Assembly (NCBI GenBank): GCA_934247875.1
Contig: CAKQJZ010000080.1
Span: 1-9,185, forward strand
Direction: 5' to 3'
Origin: an uncultured Spirochaetales bacterium
Lineage (GTDB): Bacteria > Spirochaetota > Spirochaetia > Sphaerochaetales > Sphaerochaetaceae
DNA: 9,185 nt
In this document: piece after piece, positions 1 through 7,640 of the stretch
Position numbering within the stretch: the first letter of the stretch is position 1
How the letters are laid out: each line of letters starts with the position of its first letter
The notes under the pieces: model-generated
What the model was told of the DNA's origin: nothing
Database searches by the model: none
The model's input: the letters and a program-made list of their open reading frames with translations, nothing else
Position numbers and translations under genes: made by a program

Positions 1-21
1 TCTGGAAAAGATATCGCGCCG

Positions 22-42
22 AGCTTCTCACTCTGAGAAGCT
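22..42. promoter_or_regulatory. Hairpin or operator-like inverted repeat near the left edge
   Basis: AGCTTCTC (22-29) and GAGAAGCT (35-42) are perfect 8-bp inverted arms around a 5-base spacer. The repeat lies immediately downstream of the candidate -10 box at 49-54, where a repressor operator or a hairpin at the transcript 5' end would sit. Alternatively it could be a plus-strand terminator for a gene ending left of the window, but the following bases (AAGTTTGTTAT) are only a poor T tract. Confidence 0.4.
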
Positions 43-48
43 AAGTTT

Positions 49-77
49 GTTATACTAAAACACCTGAGTAGTTACAA
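49..77 (-). promoter_or_regulatory. Candidate sigma-70 promoter firing out of the left edge
   Basis: On the minus strand TTGTAA (77-72) is separated by exactly 17 bases from TATAAC (54-49). The -10 box matches consensus at 5 of 6 positions and the -35 box at 4 of 6. It lies downstream of the nifJ terminator, so it would start a new transcription unit whose gene is outside the window. It is predicted from sequence pattern alone. Confidence 0.4.
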
Positions 78-141
78 GTTTTGATAAATTTTTAGGATAG
101 ATACAAAAATATTTATAAGTATTGGGTATTTCGACTAATAA

Positions 142-164
142 ATTCATAGAAAAAAAGTATGAAT
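142..164. repeat. Small AT-rich inverted repeat beyond the nifJ terminator
   Basis: ATTCATA (142-148) and TATGAAT (158-164) are perfect inverted copies around a 9-base A-rich loop. The stem is AT-only apart from one pair and would be weak. It may be a back-up termination element or chance in AT-rich DNA. Confidence 0.3.
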
Positions 165-172
165 ATGTTGTG

Positions 173-201
173 AAAAAAAGACCAGATCCGAAGACCTGGC
201 C
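173..201 (-). terminator. Rho-independent terminator of nifJ
   Basis: On the minus strand, 24 bases after the nifJ stop, GGCCAGGTC and GATCTGGTC (201-193 and 188-180) form a 9-bp stem with two G-U pairs. The stem is closed by a UUCG tetraloop and followed at once by seven U residues (179-173). This is a textbook intrinsic terminator and marks the end of the nifJ transcript. Confidence 0.93.
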
Positions 202-225
202 TCATAAATTAGAGTTATTTCTCTA

Positions 226-3200
226 TTAGAGAATTTCTCCAAGAGCGTTACCGCACTTCTCATAGAATGAGAGACGCTCAGCAGCATCTGCAGCACTCTT
301 AGCAAAGAGCTCATCTGCGTGCTCTGGGTTAGTCTTGTATAGAGAAGCGTATCTTGTTTCACCCTTGATGAATGTCTCATAATCGCCGATAGCCTGCTTA
401 GTTTCCCAAGTAAACTTCTTGCCCTTCTCTGCAGCTGGGTTGAAGCGATATAGTGGCCAGTAGCCAGCTTCAACAGCCTTCTTAGCCTCAACCTGTGAGT
501 ATCTCATGTTGATACCATGGTTGATACATGGAGCATAGCAGAATACGATTGAAGGTCCATTGTAAGCAACTGCTTCCTGGAGACACTTCTGAGCCTGCTG
601 TCTGTTGTAGCCAAGAGCACAAGAAGCAACATATACATAACCATATGTCATACACATGAAGCCCATGTTCTTCTTACCAACCTGCTTACCAGCGTTAGCA
701 AACTTAGCAACTGCAGCAATAGGAGTAGCCTTAGAAGCCTGTCCACCTGTGTTAGAGTAAACTTCTGTATCGAGAACAAGGATAGTTACATTCTTGCCTG
801 ATGCTACTACATGGTCTACGCCACCGTAACCGATATCATAAGCCCAACCATCACCACCGATGATAAGTACGTTCTTCTCTGAGAAGTAATCCTGGAGCTC
901 GATAACCTTATCAAGGAGAGCCTGAGCCTCAGCATCTGCTGCCTTCTCGTTCTTTAGGATTGCCTGTACTTCCTTCTCTGCTGTGATTGAAGCCTCTGTT
1001 GTATCTGCCCAGAGATCATAGCACTTCTCGATTGCAGCCTTAAGCTCGCTTGAGCAGCCCTTAGCCATAAGAGCATCAGCCTTCATCTTCAAGAGGTGTC
1101 TGTTAGAATCTACTGCGAGACGCATACCAAGACCATACTCTGCGTTGTCTTCGAAGAGTGAGTTACCCCAAGCTGGACCGCGTCCATCAGGTCTCTTTGT
1201 GTATGGGATTGTTGGGAATGTACCAGAGTAGATTGATGAACAACCTGTTGCGTTAGCAATGATTGCTCTCTCACCACAGATCTGTGAAAGCATCTTAACA
1301 TAAGGTGTCTCACCACAACCAGCACATGCGCCTGAGAACTCGAATAGTGGCTGCTTGAACATAAGGCCCTTAACAGTGTTCATATTGAGACCGTCGAGGT
1401 TATCCCATGTGAGGTTCTCAAAATATGTAGCCTTCTCAATTTCGCCATTGTCTCTCTCGCCCTGTACAGGAACCATCTCGAGAGCCTTTTCTTTAGCAGG
1501 ACAAGCCTCAACACAAACGCCACAGCCCTGGCAGTCTTCAGTGTAAACCTGAATTCTGAACTGGAGGTTTCTCTCGTTCTTTGTATTAGACTTGATTACT
1601 GTGAAGCCCTCTGGAGCCTTAGCAACATCTTCTGGTGTAATCTGCTTTGATCTGATAGCAGCGTGTGGGCATGACTGTACACACTGGTTACACTGGATAC
1701 ACTTTGTGCTGTCCCAATGAGGAACGAATGCTGCAACGCCTCTCTTCTCAAGCTTAGCTGTACCTGTAGGAAGCTTGCCATCATATGACATAGCAGAAAC
1801 AGGGATGCTGTTGCCTTCGAGATGCATGATAGGCTCGATGATGTTCTTTGTGAAATCATCAGCATCTTCTGGAATAAGTCTCTTTGGCTCGTAGCTCTTT
1901 GTGATTGTCTCAGGAACCTTAACCTCTACAAGTGCAGCCTCAGCAGCATCTACAGCAGCCCAGTTCTTCTGTACAATCTCTTCACCCTTCTTGAGGAATG
2001 TCTTCTTGATGTACTTCTTGATTAACTCAATAGCCTGGTCATGTGGAAGCACGTTAGCGATAGCAAAGAAAGCAGCCTGCATTACAGTGTTGATTCTTGA
2101 ACCAAGACCTACTGCACGAGCAATCTTCAATGCATCGATATTGTAGAAGCGGATCTTCTTGTTGATGATCTGCTCCTGCTCCTTTCTTGTGAGGTGCTCA
2201 AATACCTCATCAGAAGGAATCTGAGAGTTAAGAAGGAATACACCACCAGTCTTAAGAGCTGAAAGCATGTCATATCTGCCAATGTAAGCTGGGTTATGAC
2301 AAGCAACAAAGTCAGCATGGTCAATGAGCCATGGCATATCAAGCTTGCCTTCGCCGAATCTTAAGTGAGAGATAGTAATACCGCCAGACTTCTTTGAGTC
2401 ATATGCGAAGTATGCCTGTGCATTCTGGTTTGTATTGTCTCCAATGATCTTAATAGAGTTCTTGTTAGCACCAACAGTACCGTCAGAGCCAAGACCCCAG
2501 AACATGCATGAAACAACACCTGCTGGTGTTACGTCAATCTTCTCGTCAGAAATCTTGATTGACTTGTTAGTTACATCATCGTTGATACCAACTGTGAAGT
2601 TGTGCCAGCAATTGTCTGTAGCAAGGAAGTCATATACGCTCTTAGCGTGTGTAGGTGTGAAGTCCTTAGAAGAAAGGCCATATCTACCACCGATAACCTT
2701 AATGCCATTTCTGCCCATCTGGTTAAGAGCTGCAACAACATCAAGATATAGAGGCTCACCTGTAGCACCAGCTTCCTTAGTTCTGTCGAGAACAGCAATC
2801 TTCTTAACTGTCTCTGGGAGAGCTGCTACAAAGTGCTCAGCTGAGAATGGTCTGTAAAGTCTAACCTTCAAGAGACCAACCTTAGCACCCTTCTTATTGA
2901 GATAGTCTACAACCCACTCGAATGTGTCTGCAGCACTACCCATTACGATTACAACATTCTCTGCATCCTTAGCACCTACATAGTCAAAGAGGTGGTACTG
3001 TCTGCCTGTGATTGTTGCAACTTTATCCATATACTTCTGTACGATAGCTGGAACTTCGTCGAAGTACTTGTTAACTGTTTCTCTTCCCTGGAAGTAAACG
3101 TCTTCGTTCTGAGCTGCAACCTTAGTCATTGGATGCTCAGGGCGCTGTGCTCTAGCTCTGAATCTCTCGATATACTTCTCGTCAACGATAGTTCTGATAT

Positions 3201-3771
3201 CATCATAAGAAATCTGCTCTACTTTCTGGATTTCATGAGATGTTCTGAAGCCATCGAAGAAATTGAGGAATGGAACCTGTGACTCAAGAGTAGCAAGGTG
3301 TGCTACAAGAGCGATATCCATTGTCTCCTGGATTGAAGAAGCACATGTCATTGCAAAACCAGTGTTACGGCAAGCCATAACGTCTGAGTGGTCGCCAAAG
3401 ATTGACAATGACTGAGCTGCAAGAGCTCTTGCTGAAACGTGGAATACTGTAGGAATCATCTCTCCAGCGATCTTATACATATTAGGGATCATGAGGAGAA
3501 GTCCCTGTGATGCAGTGAATGTAGTTGTCAATGCACCAGCTGCGAGAGAACCATGAACTGCACCAGCTGCACCAGCCTCTGACTGCATCTCCATGATATC
3601 TACTTTCTTACCCCAAAGGTTCTCCATACCCATAGAGGACCACTGCTCTGCATACTCGCCCATTGGTGAGGACGGAGTAATAGGGTAAATTGCGGCAACA
3701 TCACTGAATGCATAAGCTATATGCGCAGCAGCGGTGTTTCCATCAATGGTAACCATTTTCTTGTCTGCCAT
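226..3771 (-). CDS. nifJ: Pyruvate:ferredoxin (flavodoxin) oxidoreductase, single-chain PFOR
   Basis: This cytoplasmic enzyme of anaerobic metabolism oxidises pyruvate with CoA to acetyl-CoA and CO2 and passes two electrons to ferredoxin or flavodoxin. At 1181 residues it has the usual full length of the homodimeric form. The N-terminal pyrimidine-binding domain starts with YPITPSSPM (29-37). The two medial [4Fe-4S] clusters are bound by C691/694/697/701 and C747/750/753/757. The proximal-cluster cysteines are C816, C819, C844 and probably C1082 in YAPCINHG. The thiamine diphosphate site is GDGWAYDIGYGG (973-984) with DTEVYSNTGGQ (1001-1011). No key residue is missing. The ATG is preceded by GGAG nine bases upstream. 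Lysine is mostly AAG, a bias that fits a highly expressed gene. It has its own leader and a strong terminator, so it is probably monocistronic. Identification is essentially certain; the physiological electron acceptor cannot be read from the sequence. Confidence 0.98.
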   Translation of the reverse strand: MADKKMVTIDGNTAAAHIAYAFSDVAAIYPITPSSPMGEYAEQWSSMGMENLWGKKVDIMEMQSEAGAAGAVHGSLAAGALTTTFTASQGLLLMIPNMYKIAGEMIPTVFHVSARALAAQSLSIFGDHSDVMACRNTGFAMTCASSIQETMDIALVAHLATLESQVPFLNFFDGFRTSHEIQKVEQISYDDIRTIVDEKYIERFRARAQRPEHPMTKVAAQNEDVYFQGRETVNKYFDEVPAIVQKYMDKVATITGRQYHLFDYVGAKDAENVVIVMGSAADTFEWVVDYLNKKGAKVGLLKVRLYRPFSAEHFVAALPETVKKIAVLDRTKEAGATGEPLYLDVVAALNQMGRNGIKVIGGRYGLSSKDFTPTHAKSVYDFLATDNCWHNFTVGINDDVTNKSIKISDEKIDVTPAGVVSCMFWGLGSDGTVGANKNSIKIIGDNTNQNAQAYFAYDSKKSGGITISHLRFGEGKLDMPWLIDHADFVACHNPAYIGRYDMLSALKTGGVFLLNSQIPSDEVFEHLTRKEQEQIINKKIRFYNIDALKIARAVGLGSRINTVMQAAFFAIANVLPHDQAIELIKKYIKKTFLKKGEEIVQKNWAAVDAAEAALVEVKVPETITKSYEPKRLIPEDADDFTKNIIEPIMHLEGNSIPVSAMSYDGKLPTGTAKLEKRGVAAFVPHWDSTKCIQCNQCVQSCPHAAIRSKQITPEDVAKAPEGFTVIKSNTKNERNLQFRIQVYTEDCQGCGVCVEACPAKEKALEMVPVQGERDNGEIEKATYFENLTWDNLDGLNMNTVKGLMFKQPLFEFSGACAGCGETPYVKMLSQICGERAIIANATGCSSIYSGTFPTIPYTKRPDGRGPAWGNSLFEDNAEYGLGMRLAVDSNRHLLKMKADALMAKGCSSELKAAIEKCYDLWADTTEASITAEKEVQAILKNEKAADAEAQALLDKVIELQDYFSEKNVLIIGGDGWAYDIGYGGVDHVVASGKNVTILVLDTEVYSNTGGQASKATPIAAVAKFANAGKQVGKKNMGFMCMTYGYVYVASCALGYNRQQAQKCLQEAVAYNGPSIVFCYAPCINHGINMRYSQVEAKKAVEAGYWPLYRFNPAAEKGKKFTWETKQAIGDYETFIKGETRYASLYKTNPEHADELFAKSAADAAERLSFYEKCGNALGEIL

Positions 3772-3791
3772 TTAAATACACTCCAATTTTG

Positions 3792-3805
3792 AATATTCGA
3801 ATATT
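3792..3805. promoter_or_regulatory. Perfect 14-bp palindrome in the nifJ leader
   Basis: AATATTCGAATATT is identical on both strands and lies 21 to 34 bases before the nifJ ATG, just upstream of the Shine-Dalgarno. A dimeric regulator could bind it, or it could fold in the leader RNA. A second inverted repeat, TGGTG/CACCA with a 6-base loop (3804-3819), overlaps its edge. It does not match the TTGTGA-type Rex or Fnr sites I know, so no regulator is named. Confidence 0.4.
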
Positions 3806-3826
3806 GGTGCCTTTACACCATTTTCA

Positions 3827-3855
3827 AGGATAACGCAGTTAGCGAACGCTTTCAA
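3827..3855 (-). promoter_or_regulatory. nifJ: Candidate nifJ promoter
   Basis: On the minus strand TTGAAA (3855-3850, 5 of 6 consensus positions) is followed after 17 bases by TATCCT (3832-3827, 4 of 6). Transcription would begin near 3820, giving a leader of about 50 bases that contains the palindrome at 3792-3805. The -10 box is weak, and another -10-like TATTAT sits further upstream without a good -35 partner. Confidence 0.35.
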
Positions 3856-3906
3856 CCGATAATAGGCTATTCTTTTTTGCAATTTTCATAAAAATGAACA
3901 AATGCC

Positions 3907-3929
3907 ATTAAAATTGTTTCATAAGAAAC
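3907..3929 (-). terminator. Possible weak terminator after the membrane Fe-S gene
   Basis: Three bases past the stop codon, the minus strand has GTTTC (3929-3925), loop TTAT and GAAAC (3920-3916), then AATTTTAAT. The stem is only 5 bp and the U tract is interrupted, so termination here is likely inefficient if it occurs at all. Confidence 0.3.
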
Positions 3930-3932
3930 CAG

Positions 3933-4775
3933 TTAATGAAGCGCTTTCGTAGGGCACGCTTTAGTGCACTCATAACAGAGAATGCACTCTGTTCCATTCT
4001 TTCTGTTACGAGCCTCTTTGTTGACTTCAACATTCATAGGACAGACTCGTATACACTTTCCGCAGTGAATACATGCACTCTCATCTACGTGGACACGAAG
4101 GAGAGAGAAATAACTCATAGGCTTTAGAAATACAGTGACAGGACAAAGATACTTGCAAAATGCTCTATTATCTTTGAATGCATAAGCCAATATGATTCCT
4201 GAAGCATAATAAAAGATATTTCCAGCAATAAAGAGATAGAACATGATTCTCTCTAAGTTCGTAACTTTTATAAGAAAGAGAGCAATAACCAATGCCAAAG
4301 AAAGCGCAAACATCACATAACGCAATAAGCCAAGCTTCTCTTTACGAGGAGCTCCTGGCCTCTTATATGGCAAGAAGTCCAAGACCATCGCTGTCCAGCA
4401 AGCGTATCCACACCAGCCGCGTCCAAATAAGAGCGGGCCGAAGATCTTAGCAACAGCATAGTGAATAGTCGCAGCTTCAAAGACTCCAAGAAACAGATAG
4501 TACCAGAAGCCTTCAATCTGCATATTCTCGTGCGAGATCAGGCCAAGATAAATGAGCATATAAGAGCCAACAGCAAGCTGCACAAAATGTCGTGCATAGC
4601 GCTTTCCAGCTGTAAACAGTGCAGTTCCAAGTCCAAGGCAAGACCCTATATAGCTGAAGTTAAGCAAATAGAACATATTGTCCTTTGTTAGCCACAGTAC
4701 AACAGCTACAGCCTCGAACAAAAGAAACAGCATTAAAGATGGCACATACTTTCTAGTTCTGCTTTTGCTCTTCAT
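3933..4775 (-). CDS. NapH/NosR/YccM-like membrane protein with two [4Fe-4S] ferredoxin motifs
   Basis: This 280-residue protein should sit in the cytoplasmic membrane and pass electrons between a soluble or quinone donor and an unknown partner. It has hydrophobic segments at roughly 12-30, 36-55, 62-80, 90-115, 150-170 and 176-200. Two conserved cysteine pairs of this family lie next to membrane segments: GRGWCGYAC (C122, C126) and FCKYLCP (C207, C211). The C-terminal tail holds two complete ferredoxin-type cluster sites, C235/238/241/245 and C264/267/270/274. The ATG follows AGAGG at five bases. The gene lies 76 bp behind the intact ABC exporter half with no visible terminator between them, so co-transcription is likely. 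No NapG, NosZ or FMN-binding partner is visible, so the substrate pathway is unknown. Proximity to PFOR suggests, but does not show, a link to ferredoxin. Confidence 0.85.
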   Translation of the reverse strand: MKSKSRTRKYVPSLMLFLLFEAVAVVLWLTKDNMFYLLNFSYIGSCLGLGTALFTAGKRYARHFVQLAVGSYMLIYLGLISHENMQIEGFWYYLFLGVFEAATIHYAVAKIFGPLLFGRGWCGYACWTAMVLDFLPYKRPGAPRKEKLGLLRYVMFALSLALVIALFLIKVTNLERIMFYLFIAGNIFYYASGIILAYAFKDNRAFCKYLCPVTVFLKPMSYFSLLRVHVDESACIHCGKCIRVCPMNVEVNKEARNRKNGTECILCYECTKACPTKALH

Positions 4776-4851
4776 CTTTTCCTCTGCCTTATATTAATCC
4801 AAAAATAAAAAGAAGAGAGTTAAAAAGATGTTAAAAGAGAAAGAACTATTT

Positions 4852-6582
4852 TCAGAGTGTCCAGTTTTGGCTCTCGCTTTGTGTTTTCATCATATGAGCA
4901 AAGATGCCATCAGCTTTAAGCAGTGCATCAGGCTTACCCTCCTCTGCTACTTTGCCATCTTTAAGCACTATTATTTTATCTGCACCAGAGACTGTTCGCA
5001 TTCTGTGTGCAATTATAAGCACAGTCTTATTCTTGATAAGACGTGAGAGTGCTTCTTGGATAGCGCTCTCATTCTCAACATCAAGACTAGCTGTAGCTTC
5101 ATCTAAGAGAATAATAGGAGCATCTTTCAAGAACGCACGTGCAATAGAGATGCGCTGTCTCTCTCCACCTGAAAGCTCTGAGCCATTTTCACCTATGTTA
5201 GAGTTCCAGCGCTCAGGCAGCTTCAAAGCAAACTCATCTACATTAGCAAGTTTAGCAGCTGCTATTACTTCCTCATCAGTAGCATCTTTGCGTCCAATGC
5301 GAATGTTTTCCAGAATCGAATTGTCAAAGAGCGTTACATCCTGGAACACGATTGAGTAGAGACTCATTAGCTTTTCAGGATCTGTCTTCGATATATCCAT
5401 ACCACCTACAGTTATCTTGCCTTGAGAAATATCCCAAAAGCGAGCAGCTAAACGCGATATAGTAGTCTTACCACCACCAGATGGGCCTACAAGCGCTGTG
5501 ACTTCTCCTTGCTTTGCAACAAATGATACATCTTGAAGCACTGTCTCTCCGCTTTGGTAAGAGAAGCCAACATGATCAAACACGATATCACAATTTTGGT
5601 TAGTGAGTACTTCGCTACCAGTTTGCACAGGACAGGAGAGAATCTCATTCATGCGCTCGATGTTGCTGTTAGTGCCAATGATAGCTGCAAGATTCTGCAG
5701 TGTTCCTTCTAGTGGATCATATAGCCTAGAGACTACAAGCAAAAACATGAAATAAGAAAGAACATCTAGTTCCCTCTCCAGAAGCAAAGCTGCACCAACA
5801 AGTGCAGTACTAGCAATGCCAAGACGCAAGATAAGAGATGCAGAGACAACAAAGATAGCTGTGCCTAGCTCACTCTTTATCAGCCTGTTCTCAACTGCAC
5901 GGATTTTCTTCTCTAATCCTCTAAGATAACTTTCCTCTGCATTGTTAGCGCGCAGATCTGCCATAGCTTCCAAACACTCCTGGATGCCATCTTCAGTTGC
6001 AACTTTCGCTTTCGTTGCCTTCATAGAGAGACGTTTCTGCACGCCTGATGCTAATCCTACAATAGCAAATGCAATCGGAAGTGGCCAAATTGCAGAGAGA
6101 GCCATACGCCAGTTGAAGAAGAGCAATGAAATAGAGATGAGCGTTGTTGAGATAATAGCTCCATAGAGCGGCGAGACAAAATGAGACTGGCTTTGCTCAA
6201 GCACTGCAGAGTCATTCATAATCGAAGACGTTAAGTCTGCAAGGTCTTTCTTTCCGAAGAAAGAGAGTGGAATCTTTCTGAGCTTCTCGGCAAGAGCTAC
6301 TCTTCTAACACCTGACTCAACATAAGTGACAAGGTATGTATTGTCATACTCTAATCGTGTGCATAGCACAATGAAAAGCGCAGCTAAAAGCGATCCAATT
6401 ACATAGAAAGGGATTCTATCGCTATTTAGTGTGCCGCTGATGAGATCAGAGACAAGGGAATATAGCAAGCATACAGGAACCATGAATGAGATGTTCTGAA
6501 GCGCACAGCTTAATATACCTTTGATACAATCGATAGCACCCTTATGAGAGAGTGCATAGCGTCTTTCTAAGTACTTGATCAT
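4852..6582 (-). CDS. ABC exporter half-transporter (membrane domain fused to ATPase), intact
   Basis: A complete half-transporter: membrane domain over about residues 1-310, then a nucleotide-binding domain. Numbering from the upstream GTG at 6585, the ATPase motifs are Walker A GPSGGGKTT (367-375), Q-loop FQD (414-416), signature LSGGE (471-475), Walker B with catalytic Glu in LLDEATASLD (493-502) and switch His527. All are consensus. I chose the ATG at 6582 because AGGAGG lies seven bases before it; the GTG at 6585 is only four bases away. The upstream ABC gene stops at this same point (TGATG), so translation is coupled and the pair was probably one heterodimer. The ASLDVENE and, in the neighbour, AFADPDNE D-loop sequences recall the YbtPQ/IrtAB siderophore-transport group. 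That is a resemblance from memory, not a substrate assignment. Confidence 0.93.
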   Translation of the reverse strand: MIKYLERRYALSHKGAIDCIKGILSCALQNISFMVPVCLLYSLVSDLISGTLNSDRIPFYVIGSLLAALFIVLCTRLEYDNTYLVTYVESGVRRVALAEKLRKIPLSFFGKKDLADLTSSIMNDSAVLEQSQSHFVSPLYGAIISTTLISISLLFFNWRMALSAIWPLPIAFAIVGLASGVQKRLSMKATKAKVATEDGIQECLEAMADLRANNAEESYLRGLEKKIRAVENRLIKSELGTAIFVVSASLILRLGIASTALVGAALLLERELDVLSYFMFLLVVSRLYDPLEGTLQNLAAIIGTNSNIERMNEILSCPVQTGSEVLTNQNCDIVFDHVGFSYQSGETVLQDVSFVAKQGEVTALVGPSGGGKTTISRLAARFWDISQGKITVGGMDISKTDPEKLMSLYSIVFQDVTLFDNSILENIRIGRKDATDEEVIAAAKLANVDEFALKLPERWNSNIGENGSELSGGERQRISIARAFLKDAPIILLDEATASLDVENESAIQEALSRLIKNKTVLIIAHRMRTVSGADKIIVLKDGKVAEEGKPDALLKADGIFAHMMKTQSESQNWTL

Positions 6583-7469
6583 CACTTAGCCTCCTTAGAA
6601 ACTTTCCATTTAACTGACCTCTGATACTCATTCCACATAGACTCAAATAGCCCATTCTTTTCTTTCAGCTCTTCAAAACTTCCTTTCTCTTCAATACGTC
6701 CATCTCGCAGCACATAGATGCAGTCAGCATTGACGATTGTCGATAAGCGATGGGCAATCATGATGAGAGTGCGTCCTTTAAGAAGCTCATTGAATGCACT
6801 TTGTACTTTCACTTCATTATCAGGATCTGCAAATGCAGTAGCTTCATCCAAAATCAGCACTGGGGAATTTTTGAGCATTGCTCGTGCTATAGCCAAGCGT
6901 TGCATCTCTCCTCCTGAGAGATAGATGCCCTTTGATCCAATTACAGTATTCACTCCATCTGGAAACTTCTCTATGATATCGAGACACTGAGATGAACGCA
7001 GTGCTTCCATCACTTCCTCTTCTGTTGCATCAGGCTTCCCCATGCGCACATTGTCCAAAATAGAACCTTTGATCAAACGGCTATTCTGGAAAACAAACGA
7101 AACATTTTCCATAAGCTCATTTTTCTCAATATCCTTCACATTTACGCCGCCGATTGAGATAGAACCTTTCTGAGGATCAAAGAAGCGCGCAATGAGAGAC
7201 GCAAGAGTTGATTTGCCACCACCCGATGGCCCGACGAAGGCTACTCTCTCGCCAGCTTTGATTGAAAGTGAAACATCCTCAATTGCATTCTTCACACCAT
7301 CATAGCTGAAAGAGACATGAGACAATGAAAGAGAACTATCTTTAGGATGCTTAGGATTATTGGAAGCAGAAAGCGATGGACTCTCTAAAACACTATCTAT
7401 ACGCTTTAATGCATCATTCACAATCATGCCATTCTCGCTCATGAACATAAGCTTTTTGACGTACTCCAA
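6582..7469 (-). pseudogene. ABC exporter half-transporter, 5'-truncated: ATPase domain only
   Basis: The remnant encodes about 290 residues: the last cytoplasmic helix region after a lost membrane domain (KLMFMSENGMIVNDALKRID) and a full nucleotide-binding domain. Walker A is GPSGGGKST (80-88), the signature LSGGE (184-188), Walker B/Glu lies in LILDEATAFAD (206-216), and the switch His is H240. Family members are about 580 residues, so roughly the first 285 are missing. The apparent TTG start at 7469 lies inside the right-end hairpin of the adjacent IS, and the first 14 bases belong to that element; host sequence begins at 7455. No ribosome binding site precedes it. It overlaps the next ABC gene at TGATG. 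Without a membrane domain it cannot work as an exporter half, so I call it a pseudogene, although the ATPase frame is undamaged. Confidence 0.88.
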
Positions 7470-7640
7470 CGGCTAAAGCCTGTTGGATTCTGGCCCTGCA
7501 AACGATAAACGCACCATAGCGGCGTCTTACTTCATCTCAGACCACTGAGGCCCGCCCGGCCTCAGCCTTTATAGCAGCCTAAACTGCTGATAAATCCTTG
7601 ATCTTCCTCAATCCTTCGTTCTTTAGCGTTATAGCAGCAT
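7440..7640 (-). ncRNA. Predicted omega RNA (right-end RNA, reRNA) with guide into the ABC remnant
   Basis: In IS605-type elements the TnpB guide RNA spans the end of tnpB and the right end, and its guide is the flanking host DNA. Here the minus strand downstream of tnpB has three stems: CTGAGGCC/GGCCTCAG with a 5-base loop (7565-7545), AGACGC/GCGTTT with a 9-base loop (7527-7507) and the RE hairpin (7487-7465). The scaffold ends at TCAA (7456). The guide then begins AAAGCTTATGTTCATG (7455 downward), inside the truncated ABC gene. The 5' end at 7640 and the guide length are estimates from how the family works, not read from sequence. Confidence 0.6.
7465..7487. repeat. Right-end (RE) hairpin of the IS608-like element
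   Basis: On the minus strand TCCAAC-A-GGCT-TT-AGCC-GTTGGA forms two perfect stem segments (6 and 4 bp) separated by one bulged base. It is preceded by guide GAAT (7491-7488, sharing the edge of the stem) and followed after GTACG by the cleavage tetranucleotide TCAA. It is also the last hairpin of the predicted omega RNA. Confidence 0.88.

Noticed and set aside
144..491. Minus-strand frame of 115 codons across the nifJ 3' end
   Set aside because: It overlaps nifJ in another frame and runs through the strong intrinsic terminator, so it is a shadow frame.
2435..2857. Plus-strand open frame of 140 codons
   Set aside because: It lies wholly opposite the nifJ coding sequence, has no recognisable domain, and is explained by the codon bias of nifJ on the other strand. 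The other plus-strand frames opposite nifJ, the ABC genes and tnpB are rejected for the same reason.
4776..4851. Terminator or promoter between the intact ABC gene and the membrane Fe-S gene
   Set aside because: The 76-base gap is pyrimidine-rich on the minus strand, with no stem-loop and no well-spaced promoter boxes, so co-transcription is the simpler reading.
7467..7469. TTG as a genuine start codon of the ATPase-only ABC protein
   Set aside because: It lies inside the IS right-end hairpin, has no Shine-Dalgarno, and leaves out the membrane domain required by the family; it is where the open frame happens to begin.
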